In this document: positions 1 to 12,700 of the stretch, in pieces
Layout of the letters: every line of letters begins with the position of its first letter
How positions within the stretch are numbered: the stretch's first letter is position 1
Assembly: GCA_024291935.2 (NCBI GenBank)
Contig: CM044326.1
Coordinates: 32,859,948-32,923,947, forward strand
Source: Okapia johnstoni
Taxonomy: Eukaryota; Chordata; Mammalia; Artiodactyla; Giraffidae
Reading direction: 5' to 3'
Length of the DNA stretch: 64,000 nucleotides
Position numbers and translations under genes: made by a program
The notes under the pieces: generated by a model
Databases searched by the model: none
Seen by the model: only the letters and a program-made list of their open reading frames with translations
Told to the model about the DNA's origin: nothing

Positions 1-85
1 ATTTTTATTCATTTTTTACTTTTGATAGGATTCGTTTTGTTTGTCTCTGGGAAAAGTAAGAATTTTTTTCTTTGTTTTTTCCTAG

Positions 86-205
86 AGCGTCCCATACCCT
101 TTGATTATATGATGTATGAACATCTTCAGAAGTGGGGGCCGCGAAGGGAAGAAGTGAAATTTTTCCTTCGACATGAAGATTCCCCGACAGAGAGCAGCGA
201 ACAAG
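86..205 (+). CDS. PPP1R13B: PPP1R13B coding exon, about residues 53-92 (end of RA-like domain)
   Basis: The exon follows a T-rich tract and TAG acceptor at 83-85 and ends at the donor GTAGAT at 206. Its first two bases complete a Glu codon started upstream. It encodes [18 protein letters not shown] and the following segment ending SSEQ, matching human ASPP1 with one obvious difference (Tyr for His in the PFD-MM segment). It is the first exon in the window; the upstream coding exons lie before position 1. Confidence 0.95.
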
Positions 206-714
206 GTAGATAAGCGCTTTCCCCCCGTTTGCTAATTCTTGCCATGAAAGTTAACTTAAGAAAAATAGGAATAAATGTTAAATGATTCCCCTGTTCACTC
301 ACAAGTGGTGAGAGGGAGAGTTGGTGTCTCATGGGGTTTTACCCCTGTTACTGCCGCTTATGATTACTTCACACTTTCAGGCTCCCAGCCCTTGCCTCCT
401 CAGGATCCTGAGTCAGTCACATAATGCATGAAACACGTGAGTGGACCTGCTGCCAGAAGGGACTGTTTTTGATAAATGTCACATGGGTGAAATCTCTGGA
501 TTTTAAGAATAAATGAAACCATGAAAGCATCGTAAAAATTCTGAGAAATATATATATGTGTGTATATGAAGAGAGAGAAAGAACAAAAAAAACAAGAACA
601 CCACCTAAGTGGGGAGTTTCCTAGTGGCCTAGTGGTTAGGATTCCAGGCTTTCACTGCCATGGCCCAGGTCAGGGAACTGAGACCCTGCGAGCCTTGTGG
701 TACAACAGCAACAA

Positions 715-750
<36 letters not shown>

Positions 751-3700
751 GACCTAGGTGTGACGCCAACCCATAATAGAACAGACAAACAGTTATTTAA
801 ACAACAACAGCAAAAAAACCTGCAGGCAGTAACCACCCTAAAGCAAAGTCAAAAGACAAGTTATAAACTGGGAAACAGTATTTATAGCTCATAGTGCAAA
901 GGGTTAGTTACCTTTATATAAAATGATAAGAAAAAAGCCAGTAAAATAAAATGGGCAAAAAGCAGACATGTAGTTCATAGCAAAGGAAACATGCACGGCC
1001 AGATGCCCAGCCATACTCCTAAAGAAGAAATGCAGGGCGAACACTGAGAGACTGTATTTCACCTGTCACGTCGGCAAAGATTAGGACATTTAATAAGTGT
1101 TGGCAAGCACGCTGAGAAACAGGCAGTCTTCCACACTGTTGGCAGCGTCTGTAGAGGGCAATTTAGCAATATCTATTACACTTACAAAAGCATAAAACCT
1201 TTTACCCGGAAACCTCACTTTTGAGAATTATCCTATAGCTGTGTCTGCACACATACAGAATGACACATCCACAGTGTTACTCATGGGGCACCGCTGGTAG
1301 GAGCAGCCGTCATCGCCTCCAGGGGTGTCGGCTGAAGAAACTGGAGTGCGTCTGTGCTGTGCCCTGTCCCGAACCACCTCCTACACTTGTGCCCTGAGGA
1401 AGCACAGTGTACACACGTGCTGCCTTCTGTGTAACAGAGGAGAGAGTAATGGCGTGTTCTGCATTGGCTGGTGTGTGTGTGTGCAGTATCTTTGGAACCA
1501 TCAGTAAGAAACTAGTCACATGGCTAGCCTCGGGGGAAGGAGAGAGGGAAAACTGGTCATGTATACCTTCTTGTTCCTTTTGAATTTTGAACAATGGGAA
1601 TATACTACTTGTTTTGAAAACTTTTTATTGGAGTATAGTTGAATTACAATGGTGTGTTAGTTTCAGATGTACAGCAAAGTGAATCAGTTGTGCATATACA
1701 TATATCCACTCTTTGAAGATTCTTTTCTCATATAAGGCCGCTACAGAACATTGAGTAGAGTACCCTATGCTACACAGTAAGTTCTTGTTTTCTATTTTAT
1801 ATACAGTAGTGTACATATACCAGTACCAATCTCCCATAAATTACTTATTTTTTAATTAAAATTTAAATAAGGGAATCTTTTTTTTTGGAAAGCATGTACA
1901 CTGTACAGTTAAGAAAAAATCCCTTAACTTGTTCAACAGTGATTGTGGATTACTTCTGGTATTAAAAAAAAAATTGGAAGGACATCCTTTTGTCAAAAGA
2001 AGATTATTTTATTGCAGATTGTCCCTGTTTGTTTCTTTTTGTTTTTGGCCGTGCCGTGGAGCACGTGGGATCTTGGTTCCCCGACCAGGGATTGATCTTA
2101 GGTCTCTGCGTTGGAAGCAAGGAGTCTCACCCACTGGACTGCCAGGGAAGTCCCTATTTGTGTTTATTTTAAAAAACAGTTTTTTTTTTTTTTTTTTTTT
2201 AATGGGAAAAATACACAAACATGCAGTTCATAGCAAAGAAGAAATATATATGGCCCGGGAATACATGGAAAGACGTTCATCCGTACTGCTAAAGAAAGCA
2301 GTGCAGAAGCACAGTGAGGCACTGGACTTCACCTGTCACGTCAGCAAAGTTAGAATGTTTAATAACAGTGTTGGCAGAAGTAAAGGACATCCCCCGCTTC
2401 CAAGAGCCGGAATTCTCTCTGTGGAAGCTAGAGGGGAGCGTGGAGGACGTTTCCTTCCATCACCTTTACACGTGGGGGAGCAGGAGCTTCGTGTGCAAAG
2501 GAACTCGACGCAGGTCATGTGCAGAGCGTTGACTAGAACACGGAGCTGATGGAGTGGAGTTGGGAGTGGAGCCCCCTGGCTTCAACACTAGTCCTGCTGC
2601 TTGCTCAGTGTGGACCCTGGGCACCTGACTTCACATTCCTGTGCCTCCGTTTCCTTATGTGTGTGGTTTGTAGGGTTGTGGTGGCAGTTAATGAGGTGTT
2701 CTGGTGCGGTGCTCACTAAACGTCGGCTCTTACTATTTTCTGACTTTGGGGTGCAAAATCATCACATTTCTTCTTTACCATCAAAGATTCAGTGACACTT
2801 GATATAATTTCTCTGTGTTTTATAGTATTCTAATTTGATTGTTTATTGTTTGGAAGAAGCAGCAATTATAGAATATTAAATTAACCCGAGCACCTTATTT
2901 CTTAAAAGTACTATTAACTAAGAATTTAATTTACCCTGTAAACTGATAGATGCCGTACCCCAGATGTGTGTGTGTGTGATTTCCGCTGACAGAAAATAGC
3001 TGTGATGAAGCCCCTTTTGGGGACTGTGTGACTGTGTGCGGGTGCATGCTCTCTCATTCCCACTTATTTAACCTCAGTTTCAGTAATCGCCTCCCTAAGG
3101 GCCCTTTATTGGATATTGTATTCTTACTTGCCCTGTCTTCCCCATCAGATGTACTGTGTGTCTGTTTATGTGCTCAGTAGCTTTGCTTTATACATAAGAG
3201 TAAGATTTTTTAATCTCCTAAGAGCCAGTCTTTGCTTCCTTGGAGGTGATAGCACTCTCTGAGAATGTATGGCTTAAGGTGAGGCAGTATTTTCCATAAT
3301 ATAATGTTTCTTCAAAATTTTCAAAGGAGCAGGAAATAAATAGAAGAAAACATGTTATTCTTTTCTCTTTAACATTAGGTTCATGACCCTTTGAAGTTAT
3401 GTTTTCTTAGTAATAAAGCAGGCTCTTGGGTGTGATAATTCTCAAAACAGCATCAAGTAAAGGCTGGAGAGATGAGTGAAGTAGGAGCAGGCATTCAGCA
3501 CATCACAGTCACTTATATGACTTCAGATTCACCTGGTACAGTGTGCAGCACACTTGATTTGTTTAAAAAGAATGACAGGAGAATTTTGCCAGTTTGAATT
3601 TGAAACCCTTAAAAAAATATGTATTTTTTTATAGAACAAAGGAGACTTCAGAAGATAGTATCCCATTTCAGTTTTAACCCTAGTAGTGAAGATCAGTTTT

Positions 3701-6700
3701 GTGCATCAGTTTTTTAATTATTGGATATTATAAGTTCTATTTTTGTCTGTTAAAATTTTTATCGAATATAGTTGATTTACAATGCTGTGGTAGTTTCAGA
3801 TTTACAGTAAAGTGAATCAGTTACATATATACATATATCCATTCTTTTTTAGATTCTTTTCCCATATAGGTCATTCTTTTAGTCTCTCCTAAAATAATAA
3901 AAGCTTTAATTTTTAATAAAAATAGATAATATGTGTAAGATACACATAACATAAAATTTACCATCTTGACCATTTTTAAGTGTTAGAAACTTGTTGATAT
4001 AAATCAGTTTCAAGATTCTGAAATAGAATATAGAAAAAAAATTCATTTAAACAACTTTATGTGTACAGGTTGATTATATTTTTTCAACTGTACTAATTTT
4101 TGAGTTGTCCAGACTGGTGTTTTATGCTTGTGCTTAGTAAATATTTGAATAAGTGAAGAAGTTATAAAATACTGTTTTTCTAGTATGGCACTCTCATTTC
4201 TCTAGGTGGCCGTCAGAGCCAGGAACAAAGAACTCAGAGAAATGTGACAAATGTACCTGGAGAAAAACGCACTGAAAATGGGGTAAGTAATGAATTTTAC
4301 TGGAAAAGTTTAATTGCTTTTTATAGGCACTAATGAATTTTGGTTATAATTTAATTGTTAATGTTTATTTTGACGGTGCTGAATCTTCATTGCCGTGTGC
4401 AGGCCCTCTCTAGCTGCAGTCACCGGGGGCTTCTCATGGAGGTGGCCTTTCTCATTGCAGAGCAGGGCTCGGGGCACGTGGACTCAGGACTCGGGCTCAG
4501 TAGCTGTGCTCACGGGCTTCGTTGCTCCCCAGCCTGTGGACTCTTCTTGGGCCAGGGATGGAAACAGTGTCCCCCACATTGTAAGGCAGATTCTTAACCA
4601 CTGAACCACCAGAGAAGCTGTATAATCTATTTTTAAAGAATTATTTTTTGAGTAGTACTAACCTAAAACAGTAAAACTACCAATTATTTACCAGCAAAAC
4701 AAGTTTATTTGGAAACAGCAAAGAACTGTAATTCAAGACATGCAGCTATGGACAGCCACATGCAAGTCCTCTAAAACAAGAGGGAACACTTTTTATAGAG
4801 GAGAAGGGGGGTTTGGGAGGGGCCGTTATCAACAAAAAGTCTTTTGGAGGAAACTGAGAGTTTGAAGTTTGGTGGCCTTTCCGTAGCTGCATTGTTGCCA
4901 GGCAAGGAGGAGGTGGTTCTTTTCTGCTGGTGGCTGTGAGTGGCGTTTCTTCCTCTGGGGGCACGGCACGCCTCTTCCTGTCGAGGTGGGGTCTGCACTG
5001 GTGTCTAGAGCTGTGTGTGTGGGAGCTCCCTGCTGGGGCCCCAGCCCTGTCACCACAGGCTTCCCCGTGTTCTCAGTGTGTGTGTGGGAGCTGCCTGCTC
5101 CCCGGCCCCGTCGCCGTAGGCTTCCCCATGCACTCTCACGGTGGCTGTTGTCGTCTCTGTTGAGCATCTTACTCGTCTCTGGGAAGGTGTGACGCAGCCG
5201 TCCTGAGCGGTCACGGTTTCATCGTCCTCATGGTGCCCGTGCGCTGGGTGGTCCCAGCAGGGCAGCGGCCTCCATGCCATTTTGTGCTGCTGCCACGGCA
5301 GGTTAGAAGAGCAGCCGCGTGCCTCGGTCCCCCGGAGGCAGATGGGCTCGTCGTCTCTGGACCAAGAGATGGCGTGCAGGCTTGCTTTGTGCCGTCAGTG
5401 TTGATGTCTTGATCCTGTCAGATTTTAAAAGACAAGATGGCTGATGGGTTGAAGTCTTCATAGGTGTCTCCAGGAGAGAGGATTTCCTTTGTCATATGGG
5501 GTAGAGTTGGAGAAAAGGCCTAACATCGATTATAGGGGAAGAAGTTTGTCCAAGCAGATGGATTCTTTTTAAGAAATATGTGTTGAAAGAGCAGAAATGA
5601 TTGAATGACAATGAGTGAATGAGAGAATAATGAAGAAGGAGAGAAATTTTCATTATGGTCTTTTCTGGAAATTTTCGTAGTAACTTTTCCCAATAATTTT
5701 CAGGCTGAAGAATGTTTCTTTTTCTGGCTCTGCCCTGACTGGATGTGTAGCTTCGGCAGGTTACTGCCTAGCACAGTGCTTGGCACGGTCACACACAGGT
5801 GAGAGGCACAGATCTGGAGTGTGGAGGGCCCATCTTCAGACACTGGCTTCAGAACTTTCTAACTAGCTGAATTGGAGCGAGTCGCTGTGCCCCTCTGCTT
5901 TCCAACTTCATGTTACTGGCTTGCGATTTTCTTTCTTTTGTTGGTTGCCATTGTGACTTTAAATGATACACTTATACCTCTGTTTCTTTGTAAAACCAGC
6001 TTGGAACCATGGCTCTGGGCCTCCCTTCTTGTGAGACGAGGGTGTCAGCACCCTCCCCTTTTCTCCATCTCCCTTTCCCTCCCACCTTCCAGCCTTTTCA
6101 GCTGTACTTTCATGTTGTCAGTGCTGACAGTATTTGTGTACTGTTATCTAAGCATAATTAAAGACTTCGATACTTTATACACTAGTTATCCAGCTGACGA
6201 GCGTTTAATGGTGTTTTGGGTTTCTCTAATACTAGCCGCTGTAGGGCCGAGTGGTGAACTGGATTATATTTTCTTCTCTTGAGTGCCCTCAGGGAGAACT
6301 GTTCCTCATGTCAGGATGAAGGATTCACCTTCCTTATACTCCAGTTGCTAAAGATCATTCCACAAATCCTCTTCTCATTCCTGCCTTCTGACTTACTGGT
6401 CCACTCTGCGTCTGAAGCCTCTGTGGGGTTCTGGCAGGCGTATGTGCTTCAGAAAGTCTTAAGGAATAAAGGCCCAGGCCCCACAGGCAGAACTTTCAGT
6501 AAGGCTGGGATGGGCCTGGAAGACTTCATGTGACTCTGTTCCCCTGCCAGGTTTGGGAACCTCCAGGGTGCGTGTACCCACTGTCGGAAGCATTCAGAAC
6601 TTACCTGTCCAACAGAATCTTGAAGAGCCCTTTGTGTCCTAAGATTTCCTGTGGCCTGAACTTCAGGGGAGGTGAAATAAGTATATCAAATAGGCGGGGA

Positions 6701-9700
6701 CTGTGTGTGTGTTTATATCATAAACGGAGGGGACTCAGGAGGAAAGGAGACCAGTAACGTAGTATGGTGAGTTTTGATGCGATAGGTCCTTGATCTTTCC
6801 AGGATGAAGTTGTTTATTGTTAACGTGGAGATGATGTTTACATGTCAAGATCAACAAAACTGAAACCTGAAACCAAAATTAAAGCTGTGTTTGCAGCCTG
6901 TATGCGAGCTTATAATTAGAGGAAGGCTGAGAGCTGGCGAGGAGGCATGACTCTTGTGCTGGAAGCATGACATCTAAGAGGCATGTGTTTATGGCACACA
7001 CATCTGCCTTTTAAGCCTAATAATACGTTACCTTTGTGAAGCACTTTATTGTCTACAAAGCACTTTTATGTGCATTTTTTAAAGTTAATAAGATGTTAAA
7101 AATATCCTTTTCCAAAATGTTTTTGTGTGCACCCTGGACCTAGAAAAACAGCACCTGAGCCTGTGTGCCCCATGACTGCTAGCATGTGCTGAGGCAACTG
7201 CTCTCTGCAAAGTGCAGGTCACAAAGTCAGGTGTCTAAGAAATAAAGACCCCAGCCCCACTGGCAGAACTGTTCATTCAGTAAGTGTGAGGTGGGCCTGG
7301 AAGACCCTCATGTGACACTTGCTCTGCCGGTCTGGGAACCTCCAGGTTATATGTGCACACTGCCATAAGCATTCGGAGCTCACTTGTCCAATAGAATTTT
7401 GAAGATCTGGTTTGACTTTATGGCGTAAAGGCAAATTGCTTTGTCCTTACTGTGTATGCCTGTATCATGGGGTCCCAGGACCACCCCCAGTGTCAGCAGT
7501 TTGCTCGGAGGACTCACAGAATTCAGCATATGGCCATAGTCATGGCTGTGGGGTCCCCCAGCCAGAGGATGCAGTGCAGGAGCCACAAAGGGAAGAGGTA
7601 CGAGGGGTGAAGAGGCGCGTGGGGTGACGTCTGGGGAAACCTGCCCAGCTCCCAAGAGTCCCCTCCCAGCGGAGTCACACGGGACGCGCTTCATTCAAAC
7701 TGACTGTTTGCTTGAAACTAGCGTCACAGTCAGAGAAGGCAATAGCACCCCACTCCAGTACTCTTTCCTGGAAAATCCCATGGACGGAGGAGTCTGGTGG
7801 GCTGCAGTCCATGGGGTCGTGAAGAGTCGGACACGACTGAGCGACTTCACTTTCACTTTTCCCTTTCATGCACTGGAGAAGGAAATGGCAACCCACTCCA
7901 GTGTTCTTGCCTGGAGAATCCCAGGGACGGGGGAGCCTGGTGGGCTGCCGTCTATGGGGTCGCACAGAGTCGGACACGACTGAAGCGACTTAGCAGCTAG
8001 CAGCAGCAGTGTCACAGTATCACTTCTTATTCTGCAAAGAGTCGGATACCACTTAGCGACTGAACAACAACACAGCATTTATTTAATGTGTTTTTGGATG
8101 AGTCATTATGCCAAAAGAAAGTTGTCTGGAAAATGGCATCATTTTTAGGAACTGTGGCAGTGAAGAGTCGTTAACTGAACAGATACTGTGCGCGGTGATG
8201 AGTCCTTTTGTTTTCGTAGACAAATTTGCGGTCTTTGATAGTTTTTGGCACGTATTGGAAAAAAATACATTTAGCACATGTTGGCAGAATGTTTTCATAG
8301 TACAATAAATGGGATATAAAGCAAAGTCTTTTTACTAATATTTGAAAGACTAAGTATCTATAAAAACATAATTAGAGGCTTAGGATGGAAGACAAGTATA
8401 TTGCGTAATTGTCTACAATGGTTTGCATTGAGAGACCTTATTATATGTTTTTAATAAATGAATTATTACAGCACCAATTTCAAAATTATATATAAAACAA
8501 ATGATTTGAGGAGATGAAAACACATTTGACTAAAGCCATGTTATCAACTGACTTGTGATCTAGCGCTTTTAACCATAACTATCAAGTGAGTTGTAGTTAA
8601 TATCTAAAAAAAATCTAGTTCCGATAGCCTATTTGTCAATCATACATTATTTTGTTAGCTTTCTTAGTTGTGATTCAACATAATTAGTACAAATGAGACA
8701 TTAGCCAATAAGTCCCCCTTTACGTCTAACTTTTAGCATATTGAGCTAGCTTATTTACTGGAAATCTGATTATAGTGCATTTGTGGTTGATAGCTTAATT
8801 AAGAACATTTTTATGCTTACCTTTTTCATTCTTATCAAAATAAAATACCATTATATGAGATTCTTTCTTCACCAAGAGGTTAACATTTTATTTTAAAAAG
8901 AGGATAATTAAAATATAAACCCTGACAACACCAAATGTCAGCAAAGATGAGGTGAAGCTAGAATTCTTGTATGTGCTGGGGGAGTGTAAAATGATGCTTC
9001 CCTTTGGAGAACAGTTTGTCAGCTTGTGTAAGTGAAACAAATGCTTAACCACACAACGCTCAGTCCCCAGCTTCTGTTCTTGACATCAGTTACCCAAGAG
9101 AAGCCAAAACATTTGTCCACATGAATACTGGTATATGAATGTTCAAGATGGCTTTATTCCTCATAGCTAAGGAGTGGAAACAACCTAAATGCTCATCAGC
9201 AAATGAACGGGAAAATAAAAACTGTGGGTACTACTTGGCAGCAGAAAGGAAGGAATTCCTGGTACAGGTAACAGCATGGATGAATCTAAAACGTTGTGGT
9301 GACGGACAGAAGCCAGACTCAAGGAAGTGACCCTGTCTGGTGAACTTCTCGAGCACACAGGACTTGGTGATTGTGGCGCAGCCACCCCTAGGCCCACGGG
9401 TGGGATAGAATTGCCTGAGAAGCGCACTGGGGAGCTTTCTGGGATGATGGAGCCATTGTGCTGACGGGGTAGTGGTTACACTGCGATGTGCGGTGGTCAG
9501 CTAATGCAGCAGCATATTCAGATGGTGTGCTTATGGTCTGTAAATTATGCCTCAGTTAAAGTAAATGTGAAAATTTTCACTGTGTGTTTAATATACTAGC
9601 CTGTCATTTCATTTTGTTAACTTACTACCATTATATGTTTTTGAAGTTTTGTATCAGAAATGGGTTAGAATATATGCTTATCAATTTTTTTAAGTTGCTG

Positions 9701-12700
9701 ATCTTAAATTTAGGAACATAAAAATTAGAAAATCATGAGGTTTTTATTAAAGTGCTATGAAATTTTATATATATATATATTTAAACAGCACATTATAGTA
9801 TCTACGTAGTTTCTAGGGGTCAGGAAATCAGGGCTTGGCTGTGTGACTTGGGTTCAGGGTCTCTTGCGACGTTGTAATTAAGGTGTTGGCCAGGATCACA
9901 GTCATCCAGAGCTTGACAGGGCTGGAGGATGTGTTCTCAAGCCCATGAGACGATATTTTTACGCAGAATTTCTGTAAAGTCAGAAACAGCAGTTGAAGAG
10001 GGCTCGGCTTCTCATCTGGGCTCGCTGCTTTGGGGCAGGAGGCTTTAGGAGGCGATGTGTGTTCTCAGACCTGCAGGTCTTAGGTGGACCAAGGTAGCTG
10101 ACTGTACTCCTGCTTCTCTGAGCTGCTTGCAGGCTTGCCAAGATGGTGCTGTGGAAGCGCGCTTTTCACAGGAGTGCACGGTGACGTGCAGGTCCTCGCC
10201 GCCGCGCTGGGAGAATGCTGTTTTTATTTCACAGTGAGAATATCAGAATAAAGAACTGAGCTCAGGTTCCATTCCTCATAGTTGAACTTGATGGGGAACC
10301 TAATTTCTTCCCGTGTGAGGTTCTTACCTCCCTCAGCAGAAGAGAGGCTCGCTCGTTAGGAAACAGGGAGCAACTGCATTTTACTTTCTCATTACTTACG
10401 GTGTCTGGGATTATATCTGGCATATCAAGGGCAAATGACCTACCATGATATCAAACACGCGTGGTGCTCAAACCAGAAGCAACCCAGTTCTCCTGACCCC
10501 TTCACCCTGCCAAGGCTGGGGAGCTGAGTCCTTTCTCTGGGCCTGCCGAGCTGTCCCGAGAGAACTTTCCCACTCATTTTACTGGTCGTGGAAGTGACTT
10601 GTCCTCCCTGTAACCTGGAGTTGAGCTCATCAGATAACCACCATAACGAGGGGCCTTAGAGCGCCCGAGGGAGCGGGCTTTGATTTCTCCTCATTAGATG
10701 CAATGAGAGAAATAAGTGAGAAATTAGGTCATAGGTTTGTCGGAATAAATTGAGTTCATATGGAGAATTTAAAATTATTCCTCTGGGGTTTAGTTTACAT
10801 GGAGAGAATACATGCTGTTAGGCCTGTCATGAAAGGATCGAATTTGCATCAGAGGTTTTTGTTTTCTTAAAAAAAAAAAAAACCAAAAAGATGCTTTCTG
10901 CTAAATTTTCACATTGAACAAATTAGGGAATTTGTACTAAAGTATAAAATGTCGCATATCTGTTGACTTACAAGTTTATGGTGGCTTGTGTTTTTATAAC
11001 CCATTTAAAATAAAATTAAGTTACATAGGTGTGTTCACTTTGAAGTAATTCACTGAGCTGAACACAGATTTATATGGTTTTCTGTTTGTAATATCTACAT
11101 CAATAAAATTTCTATTCAACTTCAGATTAAGAGCTTTGTGTTGGGCTGGCCCATGTGACATATAGATGTTTTGAAAGTGAAGTGGCTCAGTCGTGTCTGA
11201 CTCTTTGACCCTGTGGACTGTAGCCTACCACGCTCCTCCGTCCATGGGATTTTTCAGGCAAGAGTACCAGAGTGGGTTGCCATTTCCTTCCCAGAGGATC
11301 TTCCTGACCCAGGGATTGAACCTGGGTCTCCTGCATTGTAGGCAGACCCTTTACCATCTGAGCCACCAGGGAAATTTTCTATTAAAGATATAATATCTGA
11401 AGTACTTATGTCAATAGAATATATCTTAGTTTTATAATTCGAGATACACATAACATAATGCATACAAAGAGCGCTGTCCTGTTCACAAGTGTAAATATCA
11501 GAATACGCAACAGTTCAATTGCTCCACTGTCTTCTTTTCAGTGTTATCTTAAGCCATTGGTGGGGAGGGGAGACCAAAGAGAAAAGTTTTTGGTTTTCTT
11601 CTTCAAGTTGTAAAATTATGAAATTACTGTAAATAGAAAGATTTGTTACAGGTACTTCATTTCTCTCTAGTATAAAATATGTTTCTGAAAGTTTCAAAAA
11701 TATCATTGGTTGAACTTCCCTGATTAAGAATCCACCTGCCAGTGCAGGGGACATGGGTTCAGTCCCTCGTTCAGGAAGCTTCCACATGCCATGGGACAAA
11801 CTAAGCTCGCAAGCCGCAACTGCTAAAGCCCACACACCTAGAGCCTGTGCTCTGCAGCGAGAGAAGCCACCGCAGTGAGAAACCCACGCATTGCAACCAG
11901 TAGTAGCCCCTGCTCGCTGGAACTAGCGAAAGCGTGCGCAGGGACAAAGACCGAGCGCAGCCAAAAATAAATAAATAATTTGCAAATTTCTTGTGGTGGT
12001 GATTGGAAAAATCTCAGTAGATGGAAATTAGAACACTTTATTAGTATTCAAGCAGAAATTTGAGTGCATTGTGACAGTTGGGGCATTTTTATAGAATGAA
12101 AAAATCTCAAATGAAGTTTCTATAACCTGGCAGTTTACAGTATCTGGTTTAGAAGAGGGACTTGCTCCCCATTGCTTTCTCAGGACTTCAGATAAACAGA
12201 ATGGAGGCTCCAGTTAATTAAATCCTGACTCCACTTTCTACGAGTCCAGGATGGGCTTCCTACCATATGATGTGGGGAGGACTGGAGTCGGAGGAACAGG
12301 GCTTGGTACCCTTGTGGAAAGTTACAAGAGGCTCAGAGTATAGAGGAGCCCAGAGATGGACAGCGGAGCTCCAGCGAGGGGCTGTGCACCTGCGTGGCAT
12401 GGCCCACGGGGCTGGAGAAGGCCGGGGGAAGCCAGGCGTGGCTGGGATCGGAGCTCTGGCCCTTTGTCAGCTCTGTGTCCTTAGCCATGTCCCTTCACTT
12501 TCCCCCGGGATTCCTCTGCAGTGTGGGCTCATCTGCCTGCAGAGGTTTGTTGTGAAGATTGGGCGATATAGTACACGTCACATGTCCAGCTTAGAAGGGG
12601 GTGCTGTAAGAGATGGTCAGGAACAAGCCTCTGCGTCCTTCTCTGTCCGTGCAGCTGACCTAGGGCACATTATTTGAACTTCTCCCTGCTTGTTTTCTCA

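Larger units (their letters stand above)
206..4205 (+). other. PPP1R13B: PPP1R13B intron (about 4.0 kb), repeat-rich
   Basis: No coding exon is supported here. It holds a Bov-tA SINE with a CA tail (611-747), two related L1 fragments (about 950-1290 and 2211-2360), two copies of an L1 3'-end fragment (1616-1845, 3740-3890), an inverted Bov-tA (2040-2154) and a MIR-like stretch (about 2550-2740). The rest is AT-rich unique-looking sequence. Confidence 0.7.

Noticed and set aside
4746..5280. Short frames on both strands around 4.7-5.3 kb as a possible retrogene
   Set aside because: Frames are short and mutually overlapping, and the sequence looks like an old interspersed repeat with internal duplications; no protein family recognised.
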